This document shows, one piece after another, positions 11,246 through 20,584 of a DNA stretch of 64,000 nucleotides; position 1 is the first letter of the stretch, and every line of letters starts with the position of its first letter. The notes beneath the pieces are model-generated. The model was not told the origin of the DNA. It did not search any database and saw only the letters and a list, made by a program, of their open reading frames with translations. This DNA is from Isoetes taiwanensis (taxonomy: Eukaryota > Streptophyta > Lycopodiopsida > Isoetales > Isoetaceae): assembly GCA_021234155.1 (NCBI GenBank), contig JAJEKV010000091.1:2053501-2117500 (forward strand). The letters run 5' to 3'. The translations under genes and the position numbers were made by a program.

Positions 11246-12120
11246 ATACGGAAGCACATCAAAAGAGCAGGAGAAATCTGATTATTTTTGATATGAATGG
11301 AGTCTTATTAAAATGTGCACGTATGAAGGATAAATATGAAATTATTGTTAGACCGAACTGCCTTACATTTATCGAACACTTATTAAGCTTTGCAGAAGTT
11401 GCAATATGGACATCTATGAATGAGAGTAGCATGATGACATGCTTAGAAAAGATTGTACCGACGCCTAAAGTTTTCAAATTTCTGTGGAGTCAAACAAAAT
11501 GCACAAATTTGGGGCATGATAATCTTATGCATAAAAAACCCCTTTTTGTTAAAGATCTCAATAAAGTGTGGAGAAGATATCCAGAATACAATGTCCACAA
11601 TACTATCCTAGTTGATGATGATTATCGCAAGTCATTTCGAAATCCAGATCATGTGGTATTGCATCCTTTTCGATATTCAGGAAACAAGGATGATATATTC
11701 TTGATCAACACCTTATTGCCATATTTACGAGATGCATGTGTCTTTGGAGATACTCAAGAGTATTTGCGACGCAATTTCAAAAGTGACTTTTTACGGGAAA
11801 CATGGGAACCATCATCCAATGATGTTCAGAGATCTTTGTATTATGCTTGTGAATATTGGGCCCCTAGAGAAAATGTCGGGTCAGCTCCTGGATCTGAGAC
11901 TGAGTCTACATTTCCTGTACCAGATTGCAGCGATAGTAAAGCAAGCAATTCTTGTCATGGAGGTAAGCTTTTCCCTAAACGGCGTATAAGAAGCAGCAGT
12001 GAGGTTAGGATGGAAAATGCTGCAACGATGTTATTGGCTGTTAATTCTGGATATCAAGGTAGACGTATACATTCACGTATTGCAAGACAGTATTTAGAAT
12101 CTAGGATGCAAAAACATTAA
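11246..12120 (+). CDS. FCP1/NIF-type HAD phosphatase domain exon
   Basis: IIFDMNGVLLKC matches the first motif of FCP1-homology (NLI-interacting-factor) domains, normally DxDxT/V; the second Asp is Asn here, as I recall for some plant NIF-like proteins. VAIWTSMNESS corresponds to the motif-II region (WTS/A) and ILVDDDYRKSFRNPDH to the acidic motif of the C-terminal half (VDD, then NP-H). The family dephosphorylates Ser/Thr, classically on the RNA polymerase II tail. With Asn at the general acid/base position, catalysis is doubtful. The exon is open for 291 codons up to TAA at 12118 and joins in phase to the upstream exon at 11008. The tail after 11860 is Ser-rich, then basic. Confidence 0.7.
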
Positions 12121-13290
12121 TGATCTTTACTTGTATTTGATCATTAATTTAATATGCGAGTGGTGGAAGTTTTCTGTTGCAACTTTCAGCTCAGAAAGGC
12201 TGAAAACACGAAGATCTATGCCTTACAGATGTGCTTGGGCAAGTATGGTCCTGCTTCAAAGTTAGATCATCAACTCGAAGGTAATCTATTGAAGAGATTC
12301 CATATAAAACTTTTGTGCCTCTAAGATTAGAATTCTTTCTCTTAAATTGAGAAAAATGAGAGCACTTCATATTCTGTTACTGCTTAACACTCACAAATTT
12401 TTGCTATAACCTAAACTCTAGTGTCACATGAAATCTGAAAAATCCCACACACCAAGTGGAATCTAGGCCTCAGCATGTGGTTGTGCATGTGGCCATGTGG
12501 CATATACGCATTAGTATTAGAGCCTGCCAATTGAGTTGTCAAATAATTTATGTCAGTGCACGGCCCTAAATATTAATTAAATATTAATTATTGAGCCTGG
12601 GTTAATCCGAAGAGCAATGCACATTCAGCGCCTCAGAAAAAGTATTGTATATAAACAGGACGTTTGAATTATAATGATATTATAAAAGAAATTTACAATG
12701 GGATTTGAGCCCATTATGTCTATGTGTGTGTTCTACGTGGGCTTGAAGTTGTAGCAATTTCAATTCAAGTATTGTATGGCTCCTACTAACCAATTGATTG
12801 AAAAAATAAGGCAAACCCTATGTGAGCTAGAGCTAAACTAAAAAATCAAAGCACACTCACATAGCTTTTGAATCCTTGCGGGGAAGGAGTTGATGTGTGG
12901 TCCACTGCATTCCTGTGAGCACCTGAATTTTGGCAGCTCTCCAAATCAGCTCTCCAAATCAGGCGTTGTGCTACGCCAGACAAGATTTTCTGTAAGGAAG
13001 ATCTCTCTCAGCCAAGAGTGTGCCTTTGTCATATCTGATAATAGACGGAATACTGTTGTAGGTAATGGATATTTGAAATAAGAAAGAAAGGAAAGAAGTT
13101 TAACATTAATTGTCACACGCATGCATAACTTACCTTCTAATAGCTTGAAATAGTGGTGAGAGTGGTGGACTCACAAGTAGAATCCCTGTAAGGCAAAACT
13201 CTCTTAGCCAAGAGCCCTTTCATAGCAAATCTTGTGCTTTGTCATATAAGGTAATGGATATTTGAAATAAGAAAGAAAGGAAAGAAGTTC
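12121..13290. other. Gene-free stretch with a diverged tandem repeat
   Basis: No gene supported. A unit containing CTCTCAGCCAAGAG, TTTGTCATAT and GGTAATGGATATTTGAAATA occurs at about 12990-13100 and again at about 13195-13290. The shared GGTAATGGATATTTGAAATAAGAAAGAAAGGAAAGAAGTT-like block of about 40 bp is near identical. Confidence 0.7.
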
Positions 13291-13299
13291 AACTAGTTA

Positions 13300-13640
13300 C
13301 GAGCTTTACCTGCATAATACCAGAAGATGGATTCATAAAAATAAATCGTAGCCCTAAACTAGTTACGAGCTTTACCCCGCATAATACCGAAGATGGATTC
13401 ATAAAAATAAAAACGTAGCCCTATAGCCGCTATCGCCACCAATCCGCCTCCCTAGCCCCAACTTCATCCCCGCCGTAAGAATCCGCCCGGAAAAACCCTT
13501 CGTTTTACCCGCATAATACCGAAGATGGATTCATACAAATAAATCGTAGCCCTATAGTCATTATCATCACGAATCTGTCTCCCTAGCCCCGTGATTCATC
13601 CCCGGCCGAAAGAATCCGCCTCATCACAAAGCCTGGGGAT
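13300..13640. repeat. Three diverged tandem copies of a GC-rich unit
   Basis: CATAATACCGAAGATGGATTC, with AAATAAATCGTAGCCCTA after it, recurs at about 13313, 13379 and 13513. The second and third copies also share downstream text (CCTCCCTAGCCCC, CATCCCC, AAGAATCCGCC). The spacing is uneven (66 and 134 bp), so one copy is shortened. Confidence 0.8.
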
Positions 13641-13978
13641 TTGGCAAGAGGCCAAAACGGCCTAGTCGGTGTTGGTCGAACTCCCCGCCAATGCCCTAAT
13701 GCAAGCGGATACGAGGACTTGGGATAAACCGAAATGGGTCCGCTATGCCGCTTCTTCGCCCTCGCATGTTGAATCCAAACACATCATAAATCGATGCACA
13801 AAATATCCCGGCGGACGAATGCACAAATATCCCGATTCAAACTCTTCTATTATGCCTTAAAACCCTTTGGTATTTCCTCTAAAAACCCTTCTTCGCCATT
13901 CAAGCTATGTCACCGCCCACATGGAAACCGCCATTTGAGTTTTTCAAAACGTAGTGTTGTCGATTCCTTCATACCCTA

Positions 13979-14196
13979 ACAAAACCCTAAAATAATGGGA
14001 GGATATTTGCATGCTTGGCCTACATCTAACTTCCACACAAGAGAAGCCTCCACCACAGGATTTGTCACTTTTCTAAAATCAATGGCTAACAAAACGGTGC
14101 GCTCTAGAAATACTATTTAGTACACCTGGATGAATACGGCCACTAAATCATATGAAAACCTTAGAGAAAACCGTACAAAAACACAAAAAAAACCCC
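13979..14196. repeat. Dispersed repeat, copy A
   Basis: From AACCCTAAAATAATGGGAGGATAT to AAAACCCCCTG, this block matches 19641-19852 in the same orientation with scattered substitutions and small indels. The shared core includes GAAGCCTCCACCACAGGATTTG and TTTAGTACACCTGGATGAA. Not an LTR pair: no primer site or TG..CA ends are seen. Confidence 0.85.
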
Positions 14197-14362
14197 CTGT
14201 TATTTTGCTACATATTCTTATTCACTGCCAGAGTCTATTAATACGTATCATATTCTGCTATGTATATCTCAGCCGAATCATATAAGAAATCATTGTTAGC
14301 CAGAAAGAACATTGTTTGCTTTCCTAAATCGGCTGTACCAAATTCAGCAATTTTGTAACCCA

Positions 14363-14731
14363 CTAGGCAGGATACAATAGATGTTTAAAAAAAAAAAAAT
14401 CATAACAAGCTTGAAGATTAACCGCATTACAGTCGCCTCCAGGGTTAATCGATGACTCCGGGTCTGGATCAAGGTTCGTCATAGCCGGATTGTTGTATAC
14501 AGGCTCAGCTATTCCTGAGTTTTCAGCTCTGACATTAGCATTTCGCATCAAGCACCTCTTGATAATGTTAGCTGTCTGGGTATTTCTGGTTTGGCCCGGG
14601 GGTGATGTCCTTCTTGGTCCAAGCGATCTATCCCTTCCTCTAATGTTTTTTGACCTAGGAGGACGTCCAGGGCCACGTTTTGGAGCCATACTAATGCCTG
14701 AATGATCAAGAAGATGTTCACGATTGCACAA
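14363..14731 (-). CDS. Small basic ORF with an AT-hook-like motif
   Basis: A 122-codon frame contains MAPKRGPGRPPRSKN, matching the AT-hook core (GRP flanked by basic residues), and further basic text RGRDRSLGPRRTSP. The C-terminus runs into a T-rich tract. It could be a piece of a mobile-element accessory protein or chance; no further domain is visible. It lies 3' of the minus-strand reverse transcriptase relic. Confidence 0.25.
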   Translation of the reverse strand: MCNREHLLDHSGISMAPKRGPGRPPRSKNIRGRDRSLGPRRTSPPGQTRNTQTANIIKRCLMRNANVRAENSGIAEPVYNNPAMTNLDPDPESSINPGGDCNAVNLQACYDFFFFKHLLYPA

Positions 14732-14997
14732 GGCGTACCGGATTTCTCACACAGCATAATTTTTTGAGCTCATTTACCACAGTGTATACTCCTAGATGGT
14801 CTTCCCGCTCAAGTTTTCTGTCATTAAGTTCATATCACTCCATATTTACATAAGATGTACAAGTGTCAGGTGTCAGGAATTAATCAGAGAATTACTTGGA
14901 TTATCTAGAGCCTGCCAAAGTATGATTTTATACTTGTCATGGCAACAATTTTTTGTGGGATATCACCATCCTTATACTTTATGTTAAAGGTTTAATA

Positions 14998-15050
14998 GAG
15001 AATAGAATAGAATAGAATAGAATAGAATAGTTTTTTAACGTCCACGGGGA
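14998..15050 (-). mobile_element. LINE 3' end with (TATTC)n tail, minus strand
   Basis: On the minus strand the text CCGTGGACGTTAAAAAA is followed by TATTC repeated about seven times. The same end occurs at 49465-49521 (after a LINE reverse transcriptase ORF) and at 50468-50511. This is therefore the 3' terminus of a copy of the same LINE family. It is not clear how far the copy extends into 15050-15440. Confidence 0.7.
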
Positions 15051-15440
15051 GAACATGTGAGTGTTCAATGGTTTAGCTATGTTAGAGGCCATCTAAATCA
15101 TACTAGTTCTCAACTATCACTATGAATAAGGGTATGCAATGTATTTTGCAGTGACGGACTTTCTGGTTGTTCCACAATGAACTAGAATATCCAGTATGGT
15201 GTACACGTACATAAAACCCTTGTCAAGTCTCTCATTGGTAATAATATTCATAATCATCACCAATTAATCGTGGCTATCCCTTAGCATGTAGTATGGATCC
15301 ATATGGATCATGCTGAGTAGGCCTTCACACCCCCAACCATCTGATCATATTATTCTTGAACTACTCATCTAGGGGAGTTAAATAATCTGCATCATTTGTC
15401 TCTTACCCTCATCCGTTAGAAACGAAGTGTAACCATTTTA

Positions 15441-16810
15441 TTACAGATTCATCTTGTAACTTTCTAAGTCCAGGGGTGACACATATGTGTCAAAGCCTAG
15501 ACCATAGCAATGTAAGATTAGCATATTCCACAGCAGGTTCGAAATGTTGCCTGATCCTGTAAACTTTTCACAAAGCAGCTTATTATAAGGCACCCGACTC
15601 CATGTGCCAGCCACCTCATGTGACCAGTGTGTAATCCTACTGTTATAAATGGTTGTGTAAGCATATTGCCTTAGATGCATAATGTTCTTTTGACATTCAA
15701 CGAAATGCAAAAGACACCAGATCTACCTTTAGTTAAATGTAGACCAAAAGGCCAAATTGTAGATAGGCCTTCATTTGCCAGTCTAAGTATGAAATTAACT
15801 TCATACCATGCTAAGTAGATATTACACCAACTCGGAGAACATGCGAAACCCATAGGGATTCCACAGTTTTGTCTCCATGTTCTTCCATCATTACATAACC
15901 AGCAGTTGTCTAGCAGCCAGATATTCATGTCAATGAAATTCTGACCTGTCATTTCCTTCCAGCTTTTAGGCTATTTAATTTTATTGTCCCATTTGGTCTC
16001 AAAGCCTCCATTACTGTTGTTTATCTTCTTGAACCATAGCTTACAATTCCTATTAGTCCTTCTCTGAAATTGGAAAGTTATATTTATAACTTTCTCCATT
16101 ACATGGCATAGACCATTTTCCCCAACAAGAGGGATGGATTCATAGAACTTACTAATGTCTGCCACAAAAATACTATGAATTATGTTTGGGAGATTTAAAA
16201 CCACCTCGTAAATAGAATTTACCATCCAGTTAGGGCTGAATTCTTTTTTGCAGAAGATATCAATACCAGCACACATGTCTTTAGATATTTCAGGCCATAA
16301 CGTGATGATGGCTTGTAGGCCATGTGCATTGGTTATCCAACGGAAACTGTTTTTGTGTGCTTTATAGAGGCATAAAAAGTATGGCAATGGGAGATCCTTG
16401 GGATTTTCCTCCTCGATGTTCCAAAGATTTTGAATTTTATCTGCGACAAAGGTAATAACTTCAGTGTAAGTTCTATTTGAGGGGACAAAATCCGGGCTAT
16501 TTAATCTTTCCAGGGCTAGCCTTTTTGCAAGCAGGGGACACATGAAGCTGGGATTATTGGCTGCCTTATCTATGCCCCCTATGCATAAATTTTGCTTCAT
16601 CCATTCCAGATCATCCAGGAATTTCTTATCCTCATTTAGGATGTACTGTCTAATTCTGCCATCTGCACTATTGAGGTACGTATTCATCATCCCATACGCT
16701 CTTTCTCTGGCAGTTGTTTGAATGAACTGAAATCTGTGGGCATCAATAGGTTCAATCACAAACCTATGTAATGAGAAGAAACTGTTTAATCCTTCCATAA
16801 CCACTTTCAT
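15441..16810 (-). pseudogene. Penelope-like/divergent reverse transcriptase relic
   Basis: Consecutive frames on the minus strand carry reverse transcriptase landmarks: YFLCLYKAHKNSFRWITNA (template-contact motif, KxHK then R), VADISKFYESIP (motif A with catalytic Asp), and CGIPMGFACSPSWCNIYL (motif B, GxPMG). The style of motif B and the KxHK motif recall Penelope-like elements and relatives without an apurinic-type endonuclease. Motif C (YxDD) should follow LRLANEG but is missing; the text goes directly to GLHLTKG. A stop near 15970 and a frame change near 15710 add to the damage. Downstream, RVPYNKLL may be the thumb. No GIY-YIG endonuclease is seen. Confidence 0.6.
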
Positions 16811-18011
16811 GCATTCATTGATTCTGGTTTCCTGTGGGGTATGTGATTGAAGCCTTTCTTAAAAAAGTTTCTAAGGTTGCGATTCATCACAATACTCAGA
16901 TTAGTGGTAAGTACATGCTTGTACTTAGGATCAATAAACTTCTTGAAATTATGTCTGCTACAAGGGTAGTTCGGAGTCTCACTGTCCACAAAAATCTGGA
17001 AGGGCTTGTATACCATCTGTTCAAGCTTAGGTAAGTATTTCCAGCCAAGTATTGTTTTGCTCAAGGCTTCAACGCCATTTTCTCCACAAAACAGAGGGAT
17101 CACTTGTTCTAGGATTTCCCTAAACCTGATGGCATCCATAAGTTTGGAAATGTATGTAAGGTGTAGAATAACCTTCTTCTCTCCCTTAGCAGTTAAAATT
17201 AGAACTCTATTATTATGGTCCCGGACTAAGATTCTGCTGGGTTCTTCTTCCGAGTCTGAACCCTGTTGTAAAACTTCATTTAGAAAAAAAAGCACAAACA
17301 TAGAAATAAGAGTGACCGGAGTTTCACTATGCAAAACATCAAGATGTTTCAGTGTTGTATGTTAGTCATAGCCAGGGCTTGTTAACAAGGATAGTAGTCA
17401 TATAAAGGACTATAAAAGTATCTACAGTCACTATATTGCTGGTTGTCTCAGAATATCATTAAGCCAAGATAGACATGTTCATCCTAAAATAAGCATGCAT
17501 GAATCATAAACAAGCTCTGTAGGACTCACCTTTATACTTCCGAAATATCAAAGGTGTTAATATCAACTTGCCTCCTTTTGTCAGGATCAGGTCGTGCTTT
17601 GGTAACCGAAGTCTCCTCAGTCAGAGTAGGCTCCCCATTTTTGTTTCCACCAGTTGAGGTGCTGGCTGGCGTATTTGAATTGTCCGCAGGCATATTGGAC
17701 GCCGAGCTGGTTTTCTCCGTACTACCATCTTCTATCAGACTCATCCTGGGAGGATGAAAGCTTACATTCAAACTGCCCCTAGAATCTATATTAGTCATTC
17801 TCCTTCTACTGTTTCTTAGAGAAGGCCTTGGTGTCATGGTAGGTTCTTTGGAAATAAACCCGCCAGGATTCACCATCATCTCAGTTATCATAACCAAATA
17901 TGTATCCCCATATTTTTCCTTTACATCACATTTGGAGTCCTTGCTCAGGTCAATCCAGATATTTGTATCTGATGTAAGAGATGTATGCTTTAGCAAATTT
18001 CTGCAGTTCAT
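16807..18011 (-). pseudogene. N-terminal region of the same reverse transcriptase element
   Basis: Two frames (18011-17532 and 17334-16807) lie immediately 5' of the RT on the same strand. The second ends NLRNFFKKGFNHIPHRKPESMN; a leucine-rich KGxNHIP segment in this position is what I recall from related algal RTs, just upstream of the palm. The first is Ser/Thr/Asn-rich (STEKTSSASNMPADNSN) and probably disordered. No endonuclease motif is visible in either. The spacer 17335-17531 has no clear coding, so an intron or insertion is possible. Confidence 0.45.
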
Positions 18012-18046
18012 TTGAAAGAAGACTCACTACTGCCATGAAAGCCTTC

Positions 18047-18130
18047 TTACAATGGGATATACAGTATCCAGATTATTGAGAATGTACCATATGCCCTGGT
18101 CGAACCCATGATTATTGAGAATGTACCATA
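18047..18130. repeat. Short tandem duplication
   Basis: The text GATTATTGAGAATGTACCATATGCCCTGGTCGAACCCATG occurs twice in a row at about 18072-18149 with a 39-bp period. Confidence 0.8.
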
Positions 18131-18370
18131 TGCCCTGGTCGAACCCATGTAATATGCATGGTGTGTGAATATGCACCCAAACCAAAGGGGGTTTAAGGGG
18201 GATTTTAATTTAAATGTGTTAAATGCAATGGTTTGTGTTAATACTGTTAATACTGTTATGTAGGAGTCTAAACTAATACACCATGTAAGTAGTTTTTTAA
18301 TATATGAAACAATCAAACCTATTGCGCTTCAATGGGATAATGTTCTGGAAAGGTTTGCTTGCAACTGGAA

Positions 18371-18424
18371 TTGTCCATTCACACACAAACGCAAGGAGAC
18401 ATTACAATCAGATTTTCTGTGCCT
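18371..18424. repeat. Direct repeat, left copy
   Basis: TTGTCCATTCACACACAAAC through ATTTTCTGTGCCT matches 18742-18794 with about two differences. The two copies bracket about 317 bp. The repeats are too long for a target-site duplication and could reflect a tandem duplication followed by divergence of the interior. Confidence 0.85.
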
Positions 18425-18741
18425 TAGAAGACTCGTCAAGCTTGAAGAATTTTTAAGAACAACCCAAAGATGTCTCTGGATTGGGCTGGATTGGGTGCCT
18501 TATGAAAATGCCTGTGGTCCAAAGCGTACAAGAAATTTATTAGCTCCTATGAAAGTTGCAATAAAAATTTCTTACCATCATTTCAAAGACTGCTGTGATG
18601 ATGTGTATGTGGATAGGATTGGATTTTCAACCTCCCTTTCTCTCCTTAAACTATTGATTCATGTTTCCCTGAACCACTTGCAACAAGACAAGATCTTCAA
18701 CTGCGGCAACCTGCAAGTCTGGTAATTTCGAAAGCTACTGT

Positions 18742-18794
18742 TTGTCCATTCACACACAAACGGGAGGAGACATTACAATCAGATTTTCTGTGCC
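18742..18794. repeat. Direct repeat, right copy
   Basis: Second copy of the 53-bp sequence described for 18371-18424, ending close to the 3' end of the RDR fragment. Confidence 0.85.
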
Positions 18795-18855
18795 TCAGGA
18801 TTTCCGGTCTGTTTATTCCGTGTTATTTTCACAGAAGTTACCTGAACAAAATAAA

Positions 18856-19615
18856 TCAAATAAGGTTCAAATAAGGTTCTGTACTTGGATGGTATCCTGT
18901 TGAGAGCATATCAACTATGAACCTTTGACACTCACCAATTGAGGCAGCCTGCACTAGTTCAATAGCTAGTGCGGGGTTTTGAAACATCCTATCAAGCTGT
19001 TGGATCACATCATTTTGCAACTGCATAAAAACGTCATCACGTACTCCCAGAGTAGAAAGCAAAGTAATAACCTGACGGTTCAAGAAGCATGGAATATATT
19101 TTGTCCAAGAAAGAACATCAAGGCCAGTGTATGTGGAAGGGAATTTGCACATACTTGGCCTCAAAGAGAGCTTATAAGGTTATCGTGGATCAACGGCCAC
19201 AACCCCTTTATATCCACCATAACGTATCTGAAAAGCTGAAGGAATTTTGCCTATTTTTCTTTCTTAATGCTAGATATTAATGCAACCTTCTTTGCAAAGG
19301 CCTGAGACATTTTTCCAGCACCATCAGAAAAACAATAGTTAATACCATCTACATATCTTTCAACATCCGGAATCTCATCAACTTCAGCTTTAGACACATC
19401 TAAAGTATGCGTAGATGAAGAAAAACATTGGCCCATTTGAGCAGCACATTTCGCCACATTCCTGATATCTAAAAAATTTCCCATCCATCTTCGGATCTCG
19501 TCTGCTGTGATGCTACCAGTATCTACAAACATCCACAAAGAAGCCTCACGAAGTTGGCTTGAAGAAAATGCAAGAATCGAAAGCTTTTTGTCCCAAGAAG
19601 TACGCCATTGTTCAA
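18856..19615 (-). pseudogene. RDR: RNA-dependent RNA polymerase (RDR1-like) gene fragment
   Basis: Minus-strand text AFSSSQLREASLWMF, EIRRWMGNFLDIRNVAKCAAQMGQCFSS, EVDEIPDVE, FSDGAGKMS, IRYGGYKGVVAVDP and VLSWTKYIPCFLNRQVITLLSTLG matches the conserved middle of plant RDR proteins, which make double-stranded RNA for siRNA pathways. The CFLNRQxITLLSTLG style is nearest RDR1 as I recall it. The piece is dead: a frame break near 19253, a TAA inside the block after VDPR (19180-19182), and the frame ends at NLI (about 18856). The catalytic DxDGD motif, which lies further C-terminal, is absent, as is the N-terminus. The 5' edge abuts the dispersed repeat at 19641. Confidence 0.85.
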
Positions 19616-19640
19616 AACTTTCCAAACCCTAATCCACACA

Positions 19641-19852
19641 ACCCTAAAAAAACCTTTAAAAATAATGGGAGGATATTCACACCCACCATAAAAGAAGCCT
19701 CCACCACAGGATTTGCCCCCTTTTCTAAAATCAACGGCTAACAAAAGGGTGCACTCTAGAAATATTTAGTACACCTGGATGAACACGACCACCAAACCAT
19801 ATGAAAAACTTAGAGAAAACAGTACAAAAACAGAAAAAAAAACCCCCTGAGA
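19641..19852. repeat. Dispersed repeat, copy B
   Basis: Matches 13979-14196 in the same orientation, from AATAATGGGAGGATAT to AAAACCCCCTG. It ends where the RDR fragment's 5' flank begins. Confidence 0.85.
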
Positions 19853-20584
19853 TGACAATGGTTGATATCGACAAGCTGTTGGTCAAGCTTGAGAACTATT
19901 ACAACGAGAGTATTTTCGTAAAAGTGGGGGGAGGTGAAAGAAGCCATTGATGAGATGCTTTTTGCATTGAAGAATGGGGATTTCTGGAGTAAGTGCAGCA
20001 GCCAGCGTGGCTATGATCTGCTATATTTCTTTGTTATATTGAAAATCCAATATATAGCGGTGTTAACAACAATGTCTGATTGCTTAGAATGTGGGCAGCC
20101 CCATTTTTAACAAGTTGTAGCATTTTTATTTTGATAGAAGAGTGTCACTCTTAAATAGTCTTCTATTGTACTTAATCAAAATTAATCAAGTACATGCCTT
20201 ATGTACTCTATTGATGTAACCAAGAATTTTGGTCAATGATAAACAACCTATCTATCTACTTCACTCCATTTTTTTATTGTGATTTGGGATTTTGCAGCAC
20301 CTCTTTTTTTAAGTCACTTTACATGGTTATGAAAGTTGATATTATTGTTTTCTTGGAAAGAAAAACAAGAACTCTTTGCTCTCATACCACATCAATGGGT
20401 TTTTAGGGTGTATTAATTAGGGTGCCAATGGCAAAGAGATACATAGATGGATTAATTTTGCACCCCAAGATATTGTTGTCAGCCTACCCTAAACTCCCCA
20501 TTGGATCTTATCCTTATGTTCATATTTAGGTTATGGTGACATCAAAAAGCATGAATCCGAGAACATCTATTTGTCGGCAAAGAT
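19853..20584. other. Gene-free spacer before the Helitron
   Basis: No supported ORF, and no element end recognised. The Helitron 5' terminus (normally beginning TC) should lie in or near this stretch but cannot be fixed by eye. Confidence 0.4.

Larger units (their letters stand above)
7530..12120 (+). pseudogene. Decayed fusion gene: ParB-like, methyltransferase-like and FCP1-like parts
   Basis: Coding exons appear as 7530-8618, 8621 to about 8933, 9030-9889 (interrupted), 9967-11008 and 11246-12120. GAG|GTAAGG at 9889 and TTTTTACAG before 9967 join in phase. G|GTTCA at 11008 and TTCTTAG before 11246 also join in phase, so the FCP1-like part belongs to the same frame. The first exon gives an acidic N-terminus, then a Lys/Glu-rich tract near 8040-8360, then FFVFGDPLPI and FAKWNYRRLNPTHVQWL, which faintly recall ParB-type domains. 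Breaks: a one-base frame shift near 8600-8620, an awkward donor at 8926-8934, and a retroposed insert at 9558-9649. The N-terminal exon or exons before 7530 are not found. I know no named gene with this layout; the domain calls are inference. Confidence 0.55.

Noticed and set aside
19164-19260. Intron between the two RDR blocks
   Set aside because: The sequence reads through as KIPSAFQIRYGGYKG after a single-base frame change, so it is a frameshift in one exon, not an intron.
13979-19852. LTR retrotransposon bounded by the two 210-bp direct repeats
   Set aside because: No TG..CA ends, primer site, polypurine tract or target duplication; the interior is minus-strand non-LTR RT and gene fragments.
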